Shown piece by piece: positions 35,748 to 44,873 of a stretch of DNA of 61,514 bases (position 1 is its first letter; each line of letters opens with the position of its first letter). The translations under genes were made by a program, and so were the position numbers. The notes under the pieces were generated by a model that worked only from the letters and a program-made list of their open reading frames with translations, had not been told where the DNA came from and did no database searches. Location of the stretch: positions 1-61,514 of the forward strand of contig JAPPHA010000042.1 in the NCBI GenBank assembly GCA_028874915.1, written 5' to 3'. Source of the stretch: Paracoccaceae bacterium. GTDB lineage: Bacteria > Pseudomonadota > Alphaproteobacteria > Rhodobacterales > Rhodobacteraceae.

Positions 35748-36770
35748 TCAATGCCTGGTGCGCTCGCCGAACACCGTGTCGATGTCCTCTGCGGTCAGCA
35801 GGGCATCGAGCCAGGCATCGAGTTGTTCTGACGAAGCGCCGCGGACCCGTTCAGCGCGCGCAGACGCGAGTTCACCGAACTTCAATCGCGCCAGGCGCAG
35901 AAACGTGTCGGCCTTGCCTTCGGCGATCCCGGCAGCCTTCCCCTCGACGATCCCGGCGGCCCTGCCTTCGACGATCCCGACAGCCTTGCCTTCGGTCCTG
36001 CCCTGTTCCACCCAGATCTGTGCGGCGGTTCCCATGATTTCCTCTACCGTTTCCGCGTCCGTCCCCGCCCGCCTCAACGCGGCTTCGATGCGCTCGGGCG
36101 GCAGGCTGACCTGTTCAATGATGTAGGCCAACATGTAGCGCCCGAACTCCGTTTTCGCAACTCCGGCAACCAGAATGTCGGCCTCTTCGTCGCTGACATT
36201 CTCGCGGAACGCGCGGGCCAGCGCCAGCAGTGCCGCGCGCACCTCGGCGCTCCGCGATAGCTCCCGCGGCGCGATCTGCCCGAGATCGTGAACCCCGTAG
36301 TGGCCGAAGGACTGCGCGAGGTGTTCCAGGCCCTCGGGCGCATGGATCATCTCCTGGATCGAGAGGGGCACCGTCCACGGTTCCCGTCCGTGGAAAAACA
36401 CCATCGCAACAACAGGTGGCAGGCCACCGCCCGGCACGGCGCCATTGTCCAGCACCGTGCCCCAGATCTTCAGTACGTACCGGATGAGCTGGAGTGGCGT
36501 GCGGTGATCGATTTGACTTTTGTGCTCGAGCAACGCGTAGACAATCACCTCGCTGCCGTCCCCGAGGTGGAGGCGAAAGAGGGCATCGGACTGCGCCCTG
36601 CTGCCCTCGCCGTCGATGACCGTCCCCTCGACATGCACCGGAGGGCGCTCCGGATCAAGGTGGGCGACCACCTCGGGAGGGAGGAAATCGCGCAGCAACT
36701 GCCCGGCGCGGGCGGGATCGGAGACGAGCAGACGGAAGAGGGCGTCGTGCCGGGCACGTGGCAAGGCCAT
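35748..36770 (-). CDS. Rpn-family PD-(D/E)XK nuclease (recombination-promoting)
   Basis: 340-residue protein of the Rpn/YhgA-like transposase-31 group. The N-terminus has the family start ARHDALFRLLVSDPARAGQLLRDFLPPEVVAHLD; the nuclease core shows DALFRLHLGDGSEVIVYALLEHKSQIDHRTPLQLIRYV, in which EHKS carries the catalytic glutamate and lysine. Residues about 150-245 are helical. A repeated segment follows: EGKAVGIVEGRAAGIVEGKAAGIAEGKAD (shown in parts; four copies of an EGKAxGI-type heptad), then a short C-terminal tail. Rpn proteins promote RecA-independent horizontal DNA exchange and may act in phage defence. It lies in a poor region beside a broken AbiEi-type antitoxin gene. Confidence 0.88.
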   Translation of the reverse strand: MALPRARHDALFRLLVSDPARAGQLLRDFLPPEVVAHLDPERPPVHVEGTVIDGEGSRAQSDALFRLHLGDGSEVIVYALLEHKSQIDHRTPLQLIRYVLKIWGTVLDNGAVPGGGLPPVVAMVFFHGREPWTVPLSIQEMIHAPEGLEHLAQSFGHYGVHDLGQIAPRELSRSAEVRAALLALARAFRENVSDEEADILVAGVAKTEFGRYMLAYIIEQVSLPPERIEAALRRAGTDAETVEEIMGTAAQIWVEQGRTEGKAVGIVEGRAAGIVEGKAAGIAEGKADTFLRLARLKFGELASARAERVRGASSEQLDAWLDALLTAEDIDTVFGERTRH

Positions 36771-37005
36771 GTCTGATTCTCCTGTCGCAGCAACGGGTCC
36801 TGACTCCGATCACGGTCGAGGTGCGGTCTTTGCCGGGATCCCGGCACGTGCGCCATTGTCCTTTCTGGCGCACCGGCCACGTCTGCACGGATACGGCACA
36901 TGAAACAGTGCAAACGGACGTCACACGGGGACAAGCCAGAGGCTCCCGAATTGTCGAACGATTGGAGCGATCGTTTCGTGACAAACCCTTAGGTGCCCCG
37001 AGTGG

Positions 37006-37164
37006 GCGTTCAAGGACGCCCTGCCGGACCAGCCTGCGGAGGCCCTCGGAGAAGGACTTGTCCGACCGCTCAGGGACGAGTGCATGCAGGTCTTCGACGG
37101 AAAACACGGCTCTGTCCTGGTTGTCTCATTCCAGGAGGGCCTTTATCGCGTCGATGGATTTCAT
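37006..37164 (-). pseudogene. Remnant of an AbiEi-type antitoxin N-terminus
   Basis: From the ATG at 37164 the frame reads MKSIDAIKALLE, then an in-frame TGA (37126-37128), then DNQDRAVFSVEDLHALVP, followed by ERSDKSFSEGLRRLVRQGVLER. This is the N-terminal winged-helix pattern of type IV (AbiEi-like) antitoxins, in which the following residues would be RVxRGVYVNP; here the sequence loses the pattern after LER. The internal stop and the missing C-terminal part show a broken gene. No AbiEii-type nucleotidyltransferase toxin gene is present. It lies 0.24 kb upstream of the Rpn nuclease gene, so this was probably a defence spot. Confidence 0.65.
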
Positions 37165-37433
37165 GGGGCGTGGTCTCGGACTACCCGTTGAATCCTGTAC
37201 ATGATCAACATCCCGATCCATCGCGGGGCAGTTTCCTTCGGTGCGAATCCGACCTGCGTGACATCCGTGGCTTCGGTGAGGGCGTCGCCACGGCCAAGTT
37301 CACGGTTGGAGGAGTTGAAGGGGTTTGGGCGTGGCAGTGTCGTTGGTGCGGGTGTGGCAATGCATACCGACTATGACGACGGTGGCGAAGTTGGTCTCGG
37401 TCGCATGGTCGACCCCTTGTGACTGACCGCCCG

Positions 37434-38273
37434 TCAATCACATTGCCGGACGCTTTCGGCATAGAGGCAGATGGCAGCGGCGACCGACACGTTCAGCGAT
37501 CCTGTAGAACCGCCTTTGCCAATGCGAACCAGTTGATGGCAATGGCTGCGCGTACGGTGGCGGAGCCCGACACCTTCGGAGCCGAGAACGAAGGCGATTG
37601 GGACCCAGGGTTCGATCAATGGCAATGTGTCCTCAAGTGATGCCGGTGCCGATCCTTCGAGGCCCAGAAGGTGGTACCCATCTGAGGACAGTGACCTCAT
37701 GGTCATCGCGAGATTGACGACCCGTCGATACGGCAGACTTTCGAGGGATCCCGATGCCGCCTTGGCAAGAGCACCGGACTCAGGTGCCGAATGCCGCTTT
37801 GGTGCGATAACGGCGCCCGCACCGAAGGCGGCCGCCGACCTGAGGATAGCGCCAGTGTTCATCGGATCCGTGACGCGGTCGAGCAGTACAAGAACCGGCA
37901 TGTCAGCTGCCGGAATGTCAGCGGAAACCCTGTGGTGGTCTTCGGTCTCGAGCGGTTCGACAAGAAGAGCAGCGCCCTGATGTGTCACATCGGGTCCAAG
38001 CAAGGCCTCAATTGCTTTCGGCGATACGATTTCCGGAACAACGTCGAGATCCACAATGGAACCGGAAAGTCTTTTTTCCGCGTTTCGGGTGACCAGCAGT
38101 CGGTATCTTTTCCGGCGAGGATTCGTCAGAGCAGCGGCTACGGCGTGGATTCCGTAGGTCCAGTAAGAGCTGTCGGACTGCCCGCTTCCGACAATCCCCG
38201 GGACCTTTCCGTCAGATGATCTGGAATTTCGTTTTGGCGGTGACATCTTCTGTGCCGTTTTCGGCTGGACCAT
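37434..38273 (-). CDS. rlmB: 23S rRNA (guanosine-2'-O)-methyltransferase RlmB
   Basis: SPOUT methyltransferase of 279 residues that methylates G2251 of 23S rRNA (E. coli numbering) using SAM. The N-terminal substrate-binding domain (residues 35-115) includes SYWTYGIHAVAAALTNPRRKRYRLLVTRNAEKR. The knotted C-terminal domain has the three SpoU motifs: LLDRVTDPMNTGAILRSAAAFGA, FVLGSEGVGLRHRTR and the final GSLNVSVAAAICLYA. The extra N-terminal 35 residues are polar and may be a basic tail. Its neighbours are an empty 160-base gap and a convergent ThDP gene upstream on the other strand, so it is single. Function is well defined by the motifs. Confidence 0.93.
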   Translation of the reverse strand: MVQPKTAQKMSPPKRNSRSSDGKVPGIVGSGQSDSSYWTYGIHAVAAALTNPRRKRYRLLVTRNAEKRLSGSIVDLDVVPEIVSPKAIEALLGPDVTHQGAALLVEPLETEDHHRVSADIPAADMPVLVLLDRVTDPMNTGAILRSAAAFGAGAVIAPKRHSAPESGALAKAASGSLESLPYRRVVNLAMTMRSLSSDGYHLLGLEGSAPASLEDTLPLIEPWVPIAFVLGSEGVGLRHRTRSHCHQLVRIGKGGSTGSLNVSVAAAICLYAESVRQCD

Positions 38274-38571
38274 TGTCTCGTCGGATTGCTGCCATCATGC
38301 CATCCTCGGAACAAGTCCGGATTGGGCGAGGTGCCAGCATTTGCGGCATCCCGCCCGCAGGTTGCAATTCCCTCACCGGCAGTTCATGGCGTCGTTTTGG
38401 TCAGTCGGACCACGATTCGACGAGAAGCAACTCTGTAGCTCGAAGGGGCGTTGGAAGTGATTTGGACAAGTGCGATTCACGAACCTGGCTTCGGTTGGAC
38501 GCCGGGACTGGCAAGGACAAAATGTCTTGGTAGGGTCGAGCGATTGAATTCAATCGGAGTTGGTCGGTAAC

Positions 38572-40260
38572 ATGTCGGGATCCCTCAGATCGGGTGGCAC
38601 CGCTCTCGTCGAAGTGCTCGAGTCCGCCGGAGTCCGATTGCTGTTCGGAGTTCCGGGTGAAAGCTATCTGGCGGCGCTCGACGCGCTGTTTTCGCGGCGA
38701 AACGCGCTCCGATTGGTCACGGCCCGCCACGAAGGCGGTGCCGCCTTTATGGCGGCGGCCCATGGAAAACTGACGGAGCGGCCCGGAATCTGTTTTGTGA
38801 CCCGAGGCCCGGGGGCCGCCAACGCAGCAATTGCGGTTCACACGGCCATGCAGGATTCGTCTCCGATGATCCTGTTCGTCGGTCAGGCGTCGACCGGAGT
38901 TCGTGGCCGGGAAGCCTTCCAGGAAATCGACTACGAACGTTTCTTCGAGCCGATCGCGAAATGGGTCGTTGAAGTTAGCCAGGCGGATCGGATTCCGGAA
39001 CTGGTGTTGAGAGCCTGGCACACCGCGATTTCCGGCCGGCCAGGCCCTGTGGTCGTTTCCCTTCCTGAGGACATTCTGGAAGCCGAGACCGGTGTCGAAG
39101 CTCCCGCGCCGTGGCACGCGCCGTTCGTGGCTGAAGTCGGCGAGGGCGCCGCCGTTCCCATTATCGATGTTCTCGGATCAGCCGAACGGCCCCTCATTCT
39201 TGCGGGCGGAACCGGATGGGATTCGGACGGCAGGACGAATCTGCAGATCTTTGCCGAAACCAACCGAATTCCGGTTGTGACGGCGTTTCGGTGTCAGGAC
39301 CTTGTCGACAATGACAGCGTCGCCTTTGCCGGAGACGTGGGGGTCGGATCAACGCGCCATGTTCGCGGCTTGATCGAAGCGGCGGATGTCGTTTTGGCTG
39401 CCGGTGTTCGTTTCGGGGAGATCACGACCGGCGGATACGAACTGTTTTCCGTACCCGTTCCGCGTCAGAGGATCATTCACCTCCATCCGAGCGATCGGGA
39501 ACTTGGAAAAATCGTTATTCCCGAACTGGCGGTTCAGGGTTCGCCCCAGTCGCTTTTTGCCAAACTGAGACCAGTGGATATCGGGCGTTCCCGTCAATGG
39601 CAGGAGTGGTTTGATGCCGCCTCAGTTGGCCGTCGCGAACGGTTCCGGTGCCCACCAAGCCCCGGGCCGGTCGATCTGGTTGCGATCATGGCCTGGCTTC
39701 GAAAGAACCTTCCTAGTGAGATCATTCTGACAACCGGTGCCGGGAACTTCGCCATTTGGCCGGGTCGATTCCTGCCGCTTCGAGCTGGGTCACGGATGCT
39801 CGGGCCCCAGAGTGGAGCCATGGGTTATGGTATTCCCGCCGCCATCGCGGCAAAGCTGGAACGGCCGGATTGTATGGTCGTCTGTTTCACCGGCGACGGG
39901 GATTTTCAGATGACAGGGCAGGAACTGGCGACCGCCATCGATTGCGGCGTGGACCCGATCGTAATCCTGGTCAACAACGGGATGTATGGAACCATCAGAA
40001 TGCACCAGGAGAGGAGGTATCCGGGGCGCGTTCACGGCACGGATCTTCGGAATCCTGATTTCGTTGCGCTGGCCAATGCCCATGGAGCCAATGCTGAACG
40101 CGTGGTGCGAACCCAGGAGTTTCCCGATGCGTTCCGTCGGGCCGAGGCGTCGGGGAAAGTGGCATTGATCGAACTGGTGGTCGACCCTGAAGCCATCAGT
40201 CCATCCGAAACCCTGAGCGGCATTCGGGAAACAGCGTTCGCCTCAGGTGTGGTCGGATGA
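38572..40260 (+). CDS. Thiamine diphosphate enzyme, acetolactate synthase-like
   Basis: 562 residues from the ATG at 38572; a TTG four codons upstream is less likely. Three ThDP-enzyme domains: residues 5-175 with the catalytic glutamate in LFGVPGESYLAALDAL, a middle domain (190-330), and the C-terminal cofactor domain with GDGDFQMTGQELATAIDCGVDPIVILVNNG, the GDG...N motif for Mg-ThDP. It resembles the large subunit of acetolactate synthase and unassigned ThDP lyases, but no small regulatory subunit (ilvH) is next to it. The neighbours are oxidoreductases of sugar-type catabolism, which favours a carboligase or dione-hydrolase role in that pathway over branched-chain amino-acid synthesis. The substrate is unknown. 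Confidence 0.85.
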   Translation: MSGSLRSGGTALVEVLESAGVRLLFGVPGESYLAALDALFSRRNALRLVTARHEGGAAFMAAAHGKLTERPGICFVTRGPGAANAAIAVHTAMQDSSPMILFVGQASTGVRGREAFQEIDYERFFEPIAKWVVEVSQADRIPELVLRAWHTAISGRPGPVVVSLPEDILEAETGVEAPAPWHAPFVAEVGEGAAVPIIDVLGSAERPLILAGGTGWDSDGRTNLQIFAETNRIPVVTAFRCQDLVDNDSVAFAGDVGVGSTRHVRGLIEAADVVLAAGVRFGEITTGGYELFSVPVPRQRIIHLHPSDRELGKIVIPELAVQGSPQSLFAKLRPVDIGRSRQWQEWFDAASVGRRERFRCPPSPGPVDLVAIMAWLRKNLPSEIILTTGAGNFAIWPGRFLPLRAGSRMLGPQSGAMGYGIPAAIAAKLERPDCMVVCFTGDGDFQMTGQELATAIDCGVDPIVILVNNGMYGTIRMHQERRYPGRVHGTDLRNPDFVALANAHGANAERVVRTQEFPDAFRRAEASGKVALIELVVDPEAISPSETLSGIRETAFASGVVG

Positions 40261-40345
40261 CGGACGTGGATTTCGCAATGGAGTCATTTTGTGTCGTCGG
40301 AACGACACCGGCACAGTCTACGCCCTCCCCCTGGAAGGCATCACC

Positions 40346-41494
40346 ATGACACTTACGGTTGGGGTTATCGGTTGCGGCCGCATCAGCGATATCTACCTGC
40401 AGAATTGCGCCCGATTCAACAATATCGATGTGATTGCGTGCGCCAGCCTCGATCCCGCCGAGTCCGCGGCAAAGGCGGCCCAGTATGGAATTCCCCGATC
40501 ATGCGACCCGGCCGAAATCCTTGACGACGCCAGTGTCGAATCCGTGTTGAATCTCACCGTTCCCGCCGCGCACGCGGAGATAACGCTCAAAGCATTGAAC
40601 AGGGGCAAGCACGTCTACACGGAAAAACCGTTTGTCACCGATATAGGGGACGGAAAGCGCATTCTTGCATTGGCCCAACGAAAGGGACTCACGATCGGCA
40701 ATGCCCCGGACACATTTCTGGGGGGACGCTGGCAAACGTGCCGTAGACTCCTCGACAGTGGCGTGATCGGTTCTCCAACCGGCGTGGCCGCAATCGCCGG
40801 TACGCATGGGGTCGAGAGGCACAACCCGAGTCCGGATCATTATTATCTCGCTGGCGGCGGACCACTTCTTGACCTGGGTCCATATTACTTGACGGCGATG
40901 GTTTTCCTGCTTGGTCCCATCGCCCGTGTCGCCGGGCTCTCTTGCAGGACATTTGATCGGCGAATGATCGAATACGGACCCCGCCGCGGCGAGTGGATGC
41001 CAGTCGAAGTGGACACCCATGTGGAAAGCCTGTTGGAATTTCGATCCGGCGTCATTGGCTCCATGACCATGAGCTTTGATGTCTGGGACAGCGAGATGCC
41101 ACGGCTGGAGATTTATGGAACCGAGGGCACTATCTGCGTTCCGGATCTTGATCCGGTCCAAGGCGCAAATGTCTTCCATGGCCCGATCCTGTATCGCACC
41201 AAGGAGACGTCAAGATGGACACACAAGCCCCGGCCGACAGGACGGGATGATTGGCAAGTCGCCGACACAACTCACGGTTTCAATGACGATTGGCGCGGAC
41301 TTGGTCTCCTGGACCTGGCATTTGCGGTTCGTGATGCGCGAAAACCGCGAGCATCGGCCGAGATGGCTTTTCACGTTTTTGAAGTCATGGCAGGAATCCT
41401 CAATGCCCCGAAACTGGGTCGCTACGTCGACATAGAATCGACCTGTGCCAGGCCCGATCCCTTGCCGGAAAACTTCCCGGAAAGCGAACATTGA
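40346..41494 (+). CDS. Gfo/Idh/MocA-family oxidoreductase (first of two)
   Basis: NAD(P)-dependent oxidoreductase of 382 residues, from an ATG preceded by a GGAAGG-type site. The Rossmann loop is VGVIGCGRISDIYL at the N-terminus, the family EKP motif occurs as VYTEKPFVTD (about residue 98), and the C-terminal beta-domain follows with SGVIGSMTMSFDVWDSEMPRLEIYGTEGTICVPD. Enzymes of this family oxidise or reduce hydroxyl groups on sugars, inositols and sugar acids. The gene lies 85 bases after the ThDP enzyme and one base before an unrecognised protein, which is followed by a second MocA protein, so the set probably works in one catabolic route. Substrate cannot be read. Confidence 0.9.
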   Translation: MTLTVGVIGCGRISDIYLQNCARFNNIDVIACASLDPAESAAKAAQYGIPRSCDPAEILDDASVESVLNLTVPAAHAEITLKALNRGKHVYTEKPFVTDIGDGKRILALAQRKGLTIGNAPDTFLGGRWQTCRRLLDSGVIGSPTGVAAIAGTHGVERHNPSPDHYYLAGGGPLLDLGPYYLTAMVFLLGPIARVAGLSCRTFDRRMIEYGPRRGEWMPVEVDTHVESLLEFRSGVIGSMTMSFDVWDSEMPRLEIYGTEGTICVPDLDPVQGANVFHGPILYRTKETSRWTHKPRPTGRDDWQVADTTHGFNDDWRGLGLLDLAFAVRDARKPRASAEMAFHVFEVMAGILNAPKLGRYVDIESTCARPDPLPENFPESEH

Positions 41495-41495
41495 C

Positions 41496-42167
41496 GTGGC
41501 AATCCAGACCCTCGATATCGCCCAGCCCTTTTTTTCACTTCGTTTTGTTGAGAACGAAACCAGTTATACGGTTGAGGGCAAGGTTATCGTCCTGAATCTC
41601 GCCGAGACGCCTGTCCGCATACGCGAGCAATCCCTGAGGGCGTTGCAGTCCGTCGTCCTGAACGAAACCCGAATGCACGACATCGGCCGGGCTGTGGTCG
41701 TCGAGAGATTTGCCGACTATCCGGATGAAGAAGCTTTGATGGCCAGGGTTCGCGATACATGGCCAACGGCCTTCGAAGTTCGTGGCGAAGAGAGGTTAAG
41801 GGGAGTCGGGCACTACATGTCGCCAAAGGTTTGGGTCGGTCCGTACGGATTCACGCTGTATCATTCCGCGACGGTTCCGCTGAACGTTGGCCTGCACAGG
41901 GATCACGCATTCTGCCCCGTGCCCGGATTTCGCGAGGTTCACACACAGATCATGGGAGTCGGAAAGATGCAGCAGTGTCGAGAAAACGACATCGCGACGT
42001 TGTACCTGGAAGAGCCCATGGCTCCGGGTCAAACCCATCGCCCAATGTATGACTCTGAAGGCAACTATCCCTGGCACCAATTCGAGACCATCACTCCGGG
42101 GATCTTCATGGCTGTTGAAATGCTGCCGGACGGTGCCATGCCGCCCCAACTCGAACGGTCCCGATGA
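41496..42167 (+). CDS. Unrecognised protein between two MocA oxidoreductases
   Basis: 223-residue soluble protein of no family I recognise. GTG at 41496, one base after the preceding stop, is the likely start. The sequence has no membrane segment or signal peptide and is predicted beta-rich. Several histidines and carboxylates cluster in the second half: LYHSATVPLNVGLHRDHAFCPVPGFREVHTQIMGVGKM (given in parts), then THRPMYDSEGNYPWHQFETITPG, which could form a metal-binding cupin-like site, but no formal cupin motif is present. Its stop overlaps the start of the second MocA gene by four bases. It therefore belongs to the same operon, probably as an isomerase, lyase or binding component of an uncharacterised sugar-acid route. 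This is inference from position only. Confidence 0.8.
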   Translation: MAIQTLDIAQPFFSLRFVENETSYTVEGKVIVLNLAETPVRIREQSLRALQSVVLNETRMHDIGRAVVVERFADYPDEEALMARVRDTWPTAFEVRGEERLRGVGHYMSPKVWVGPYGFTLYHSATVPLNVGLHRDHAFCPVPGFREVHTQIMGVGKMQQCRENDIATLYLEEPMAPGQTHRPMYDSEGNYPWHQFETITPGIFMAVEMLPDGAMPPQLERSR

Positions 42168-43357
42168 TGCGTATCCTTCCCGACATGACCGAATTGACGG
42201 GCGCCTTCCCGCCTCAGTCACGCCGTCTGCGGCTCGGCATCGTAGGTGGCGGCAGGATTTCTAACACTCAGGCGATGGCGGCGCGGCTCACCGACCGTTG
42301 GGAGATCGTCGCCGGCGCTCTCTCATCCGATCCTGCGAAGGCCAGGGCACGGGGAGCATCATGGCACCTGGCCGAAGCGCGTTGCTACGCCTCATTCTGC
42401 GAAATGGCGCGAATCGAATCCGGCCGGACTGACGGCGTTGACGCCGTGATGATCACGACGCCAAACCATGTTCACTATGACGCTGCCTGCGCCTTCCTCG
42501 ACGTTGGCATTGACGTGATGTGTGACAAACCGCTCACCAACACGGTGGCCGATGCCCGTGACCTGGTCAGGCGGACGCAGGAAACGGGATGCGTTTTCGC
42601 CGTGGGTTACGTCATGTCCTGCTTTCCGATGATCCGCCAAGCGCGAGACATTGTTGCGACGGGTGGTGTCGGGCGGATCAACCAGATTCACGTCGAATTC
42701 ATGCAGGATTGGATGATTCCGAAGGACGCCGGATCGGCCGATCACGTCAAGTGGCGCCTTGACCCCAAGAAATCAGGACCAACGAGTTGCACGGGAGACA
42801 TCGGTACCCATGCGGCCCATCTTGCAAGTTTCGTTTCAGGTCTCGAACTCCGGGAAATTCGGGCGGAGTTTCACGTTTGCGGTGCCCCCAAGCCCCTTGA
42901 AGACACAGTTTTCATGGCGACGCGCTTCGAAGGTGGCATTCCCGGAACGCTCATGGCAACGCGCCTTGCGCCCGGAAATCGTGCCGGGTTACGCCTGCGG
43001 GTTTTCGGGAGCGAAGGTGGTGTTGAGTGGGATCTGGAGTGTGCCGACACGCTCAAGCATAGTCGTTTCGGAGATCCTGATCGAATTCTGACCCGGGGCC
43101 ATGGCCATGGGATTTCGAGCGATGTTGAAAAGCTGGTTCGAACAGGCCGCGGTTTCCCGGAAGGCCTGATCGAGGCGTGGGGAAACCTTTACACGGAGTT
43201 TGCCCTTGCCGTTGCTGCTCGCAGGGATGGTATCGAGATCACCCATGACTGGCTTGAATATCCGACTGTGTTTGATGGGGCGGCAGGTGTGGACTTTGTG
43301 GACGCCGCCGTGCGTTCGAACCGCGCCGACGGAGACTGGACCGCAATTGACGGCTAA
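42164..43357 (+). CDS. Gfo/Idh/MocA-family oxidoreductase (second of two)
   Basis: 397-residue oxidoreductase overlapping the unknown gene by four bases. After a polar 20-residue N-terminal extension the Rossmann loop reads LRLGIVGGGRISNTQAMAARL; the family motif appears as VMCDKPLTNTV (DKP in place of EKP, about residue 125), followed by GYVMSCFPMIRQARDIV. The C-terminal domain contains TSCTGDIGTHAAHLASFVSGL with the conserved GDIGxH histidine, and RLRVFGSEGGVEWDLE. Sugar dehydrogenases related to LgoD/IolW families share this layout. Two MocA enzymes in one operon typically act on consecutive oxidation/epimerisation steps of an inositol or hexonate. The exact substrate is unknown. Confidence 0.9.
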   Translation: MMRILPDMTELTGAFPPQSRRLRLGIVGGGRISNTQAMAARLTDRWEIVAGALSSDPAKARARGASWHLAEARCYASFCEMARIESGRTDGVDAVMITTPNHVHYDAACAFLDVGIDVMCDKPLTNTVADARDLVRRTQETGCVFAVGYVMSCFPMIRQARDIVATGGVGRINQIHVEFMQDWMIPKDAGSADHVKWRLDPKKSGPTSCTGDIGTHAAHLASFVSGLELREIRAEFHVCGAPKPLEDTVFMATRFEGGIPGTLMATRLAPGNRAGLRLRVFGSEGGVEWDLECADTLKHSRFGDPDRILTRGHGHGISSDVEKLVRTGRGFPEGLIEAWGNLYTEFALAVAARRDGIEITHDWLEYPTVFDGAAGVDFVDAAVRSNRADGDWTAIDG

Positions 43358-43835
43358 TGGCTCGATCTTACCATAACGGGTTCGCGACCATCAGTGCCTT
43401 GCCGTTCATGGCGGACGCCAATGGTTCGATGACCGTTGATCACGCCATTAACGTCGGGAGTTCATTCCCTTCGGAATCCTAGCGATGGCAATGGGTGAAA
43501 ACCGGCACACGACATACGAATTCGAACGCGCTTTCGCCGAGTTCGGCCTGTCTTGCTTCCGCCCCAATGCCTCGAACAGTAGCGGCATCACGGGCTGGAC
43601 GCGGGTTGCTGAACTGTCGCGCAATCGCTGCACTCCGGCGTGCAATCATGGCATGCAAGAGCTTCGCTTGAGTCCGGTTTCGGCCCAGGGTCGTCGAGGC
43701 TGGCGCCTATTCCACACCTTTCCGATCGGCGCCGACCCCTGCCGAGGATGGGTTGGCGGTTGCACCGAAAACTCTTGGAATCTGGGTGGAATTTGACTGA
43801 GACGGGCAGTCGGACTCAGAACGAGGGGAGCAGAA
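43358..43835. other. Gap in the catabolic gene cluster
   Basis: 478 bases with no clear gene. A 41-codon frame begins ATG in a TAATG overlap with the second MocA gene (MARSYHNGFATISALPFM...) and ends with TAG at 43480-43482; it has no family pattern and could be the start of a deleted gene. A further plus-strand frame from 43485 is unconvincing. Confidence 0.35.
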
Positions 43836-44873
43836 TTGATGACAGACAGAATTCCTGCGGCCTTTTACAGGGGAAACCGGACCGTTTCGGTCGAATGGAC
43901 CCGACCCATCCCACCGGGACCGGATGAGGTGGCCATCCAGGTGGCCTATTGCGGGATCTGTGGGACCGACATGCATGCCTTTCACGGCAACATGGATTCA
44001 CGCGTCGGGTTCAATCGAATTCTTGGCCACGAAATGTCCGGTACGATTGCCTCGGTCGGGGCAAAGTGCACGAGCTTTCGACCGAACCAACCTGTCGTGG
44101 TCCGTCCACTCGAATCCTGCGGCGCCTGCAAAGCCTGCGAAGCCGGGCACCTGCACATTTGCCGGAACCTCAAGTTTCTGGGCCTCGATACGGATGGCGC
44201 CTTTCAGAGCGTCTGGACGGTTCCGGCCCACACTGTCCACGTTTTGCCCGACGGCCTCCGACTGGACCATGCCGCGTTGATCGAACCGATGGCGGTTGCC
44301 TGCCATGATGTCCGTCTGGCTGGGCTTCGGCATGGCGAAGATGTTGTCGTGATCGGCGGGGGTCCGATCGGAATTCTCGTCGCCTTTGTCGCTCGTCTCG
44401 CGGGCGGAACTGTGCTGGTTTCGGAAGTGAACCCGCACAGGATTGCCGTTGCTGAAAGGCTTGGATTTGATACGGTGAATCCTCGAACAGACGGATTGGA
44501 GTCTGTCGTCGAGGAGCGCACCGGCGGAAAAGGCGCGGATGTTGTTTTCGAAGTTTCAGGTACTCAGTCCGGCGTCGATTGCATGACGGCCGTGGCCTCC
44601 GCGCGCGGGCGCATCGTGATGGTCGCCATTCACGCCAGCAAACCGACTGTGGACCTGTTCCAGTTCTTCTGGCGTGAACTCAGGCTTATCGGAGCACGTG
44701 TCTACGAGCGGGAAGACTACGATCGGGCAATCGAGATTGTTGGTTCCAGTGCCGACATCGCCGACATCCTGATCACAGATGTCCATCCGCTCGCCAAAAT
44801 TCAGCAAGCCTTCGAGGCCCTGGACGCCGAACCATCCGCGATGAAGTCACTTATCAAGGTTGAGCCAGACTGA
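43836..44873 (+). CDS. Zinc-dependent alcohol/polyol dehydrogenase
   Basis: Medium-chain dehydrogenase of 345 residues. Catalytic zinc ligands are in YCGICGTDMHAFHG (Cys near residue 36) and LGHEMSGTI; structural zinc cysteines in CGACKACEAGHLHIC (residues about 90-105). The NAD-binding loop is VVVIGGGPIGILVAFVA. The pattern is that of L-threonine, sorbitol and L-idonate dehydrogenases, which oxidise secondary hydroxyls. An ATG with GGGGAGC-like ribosome site starts the gene, and its stop overlaps the start of the SDR gene by one base, so the two are translated together. Probably acts on a sugar alcohol or sugar acid of the same route as the MocA enzymes upstream. The substrate is not readable. 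Confidence 0.88.
   Translation: MMTDRIPAAFYRGNRTVSVEWTRPIPPGPDEVAIQVAYCGICGTDMHAFHGNMDSRVGFNRILGHEMSGTIASVGAKCTSFRPNQPVVVRPLESCGACKACEAGHLHICRNLKFLGLDTDGAFQSVWTVPAHTVHVLPDGLRLDHAALIEPMAVACHDVRLAGLRHGEDVVVIGGGPIGILVAFVARLAGGTVLVSEVNPHRIAVAERLGFDTVNPRTDGLESVVEERTGGKGADVVFEVSGTQSGVDCMTAVASARGRIVMVAIHASKPTVDLFQFFWRELRLIGARVYEREDYDRAIEIVGSSADIADILITDVHPLAKIQQAFEALDAEPSAMKSLIKVEPD

Noticed and set aside
34937-36037. 366-codon plus-strand frame beginning upstream of the Rpn gene
   Set aside because: Its second half is antisense to the Rpn gene and the first half has no recognisable content.
43357-43482. 41-codon frame overlapping the end of the second MocA gene
   Set aside because: The TAATG overlap is attractive, but there is no family pattern and no continuation; kept only as a comment in the gap entry.
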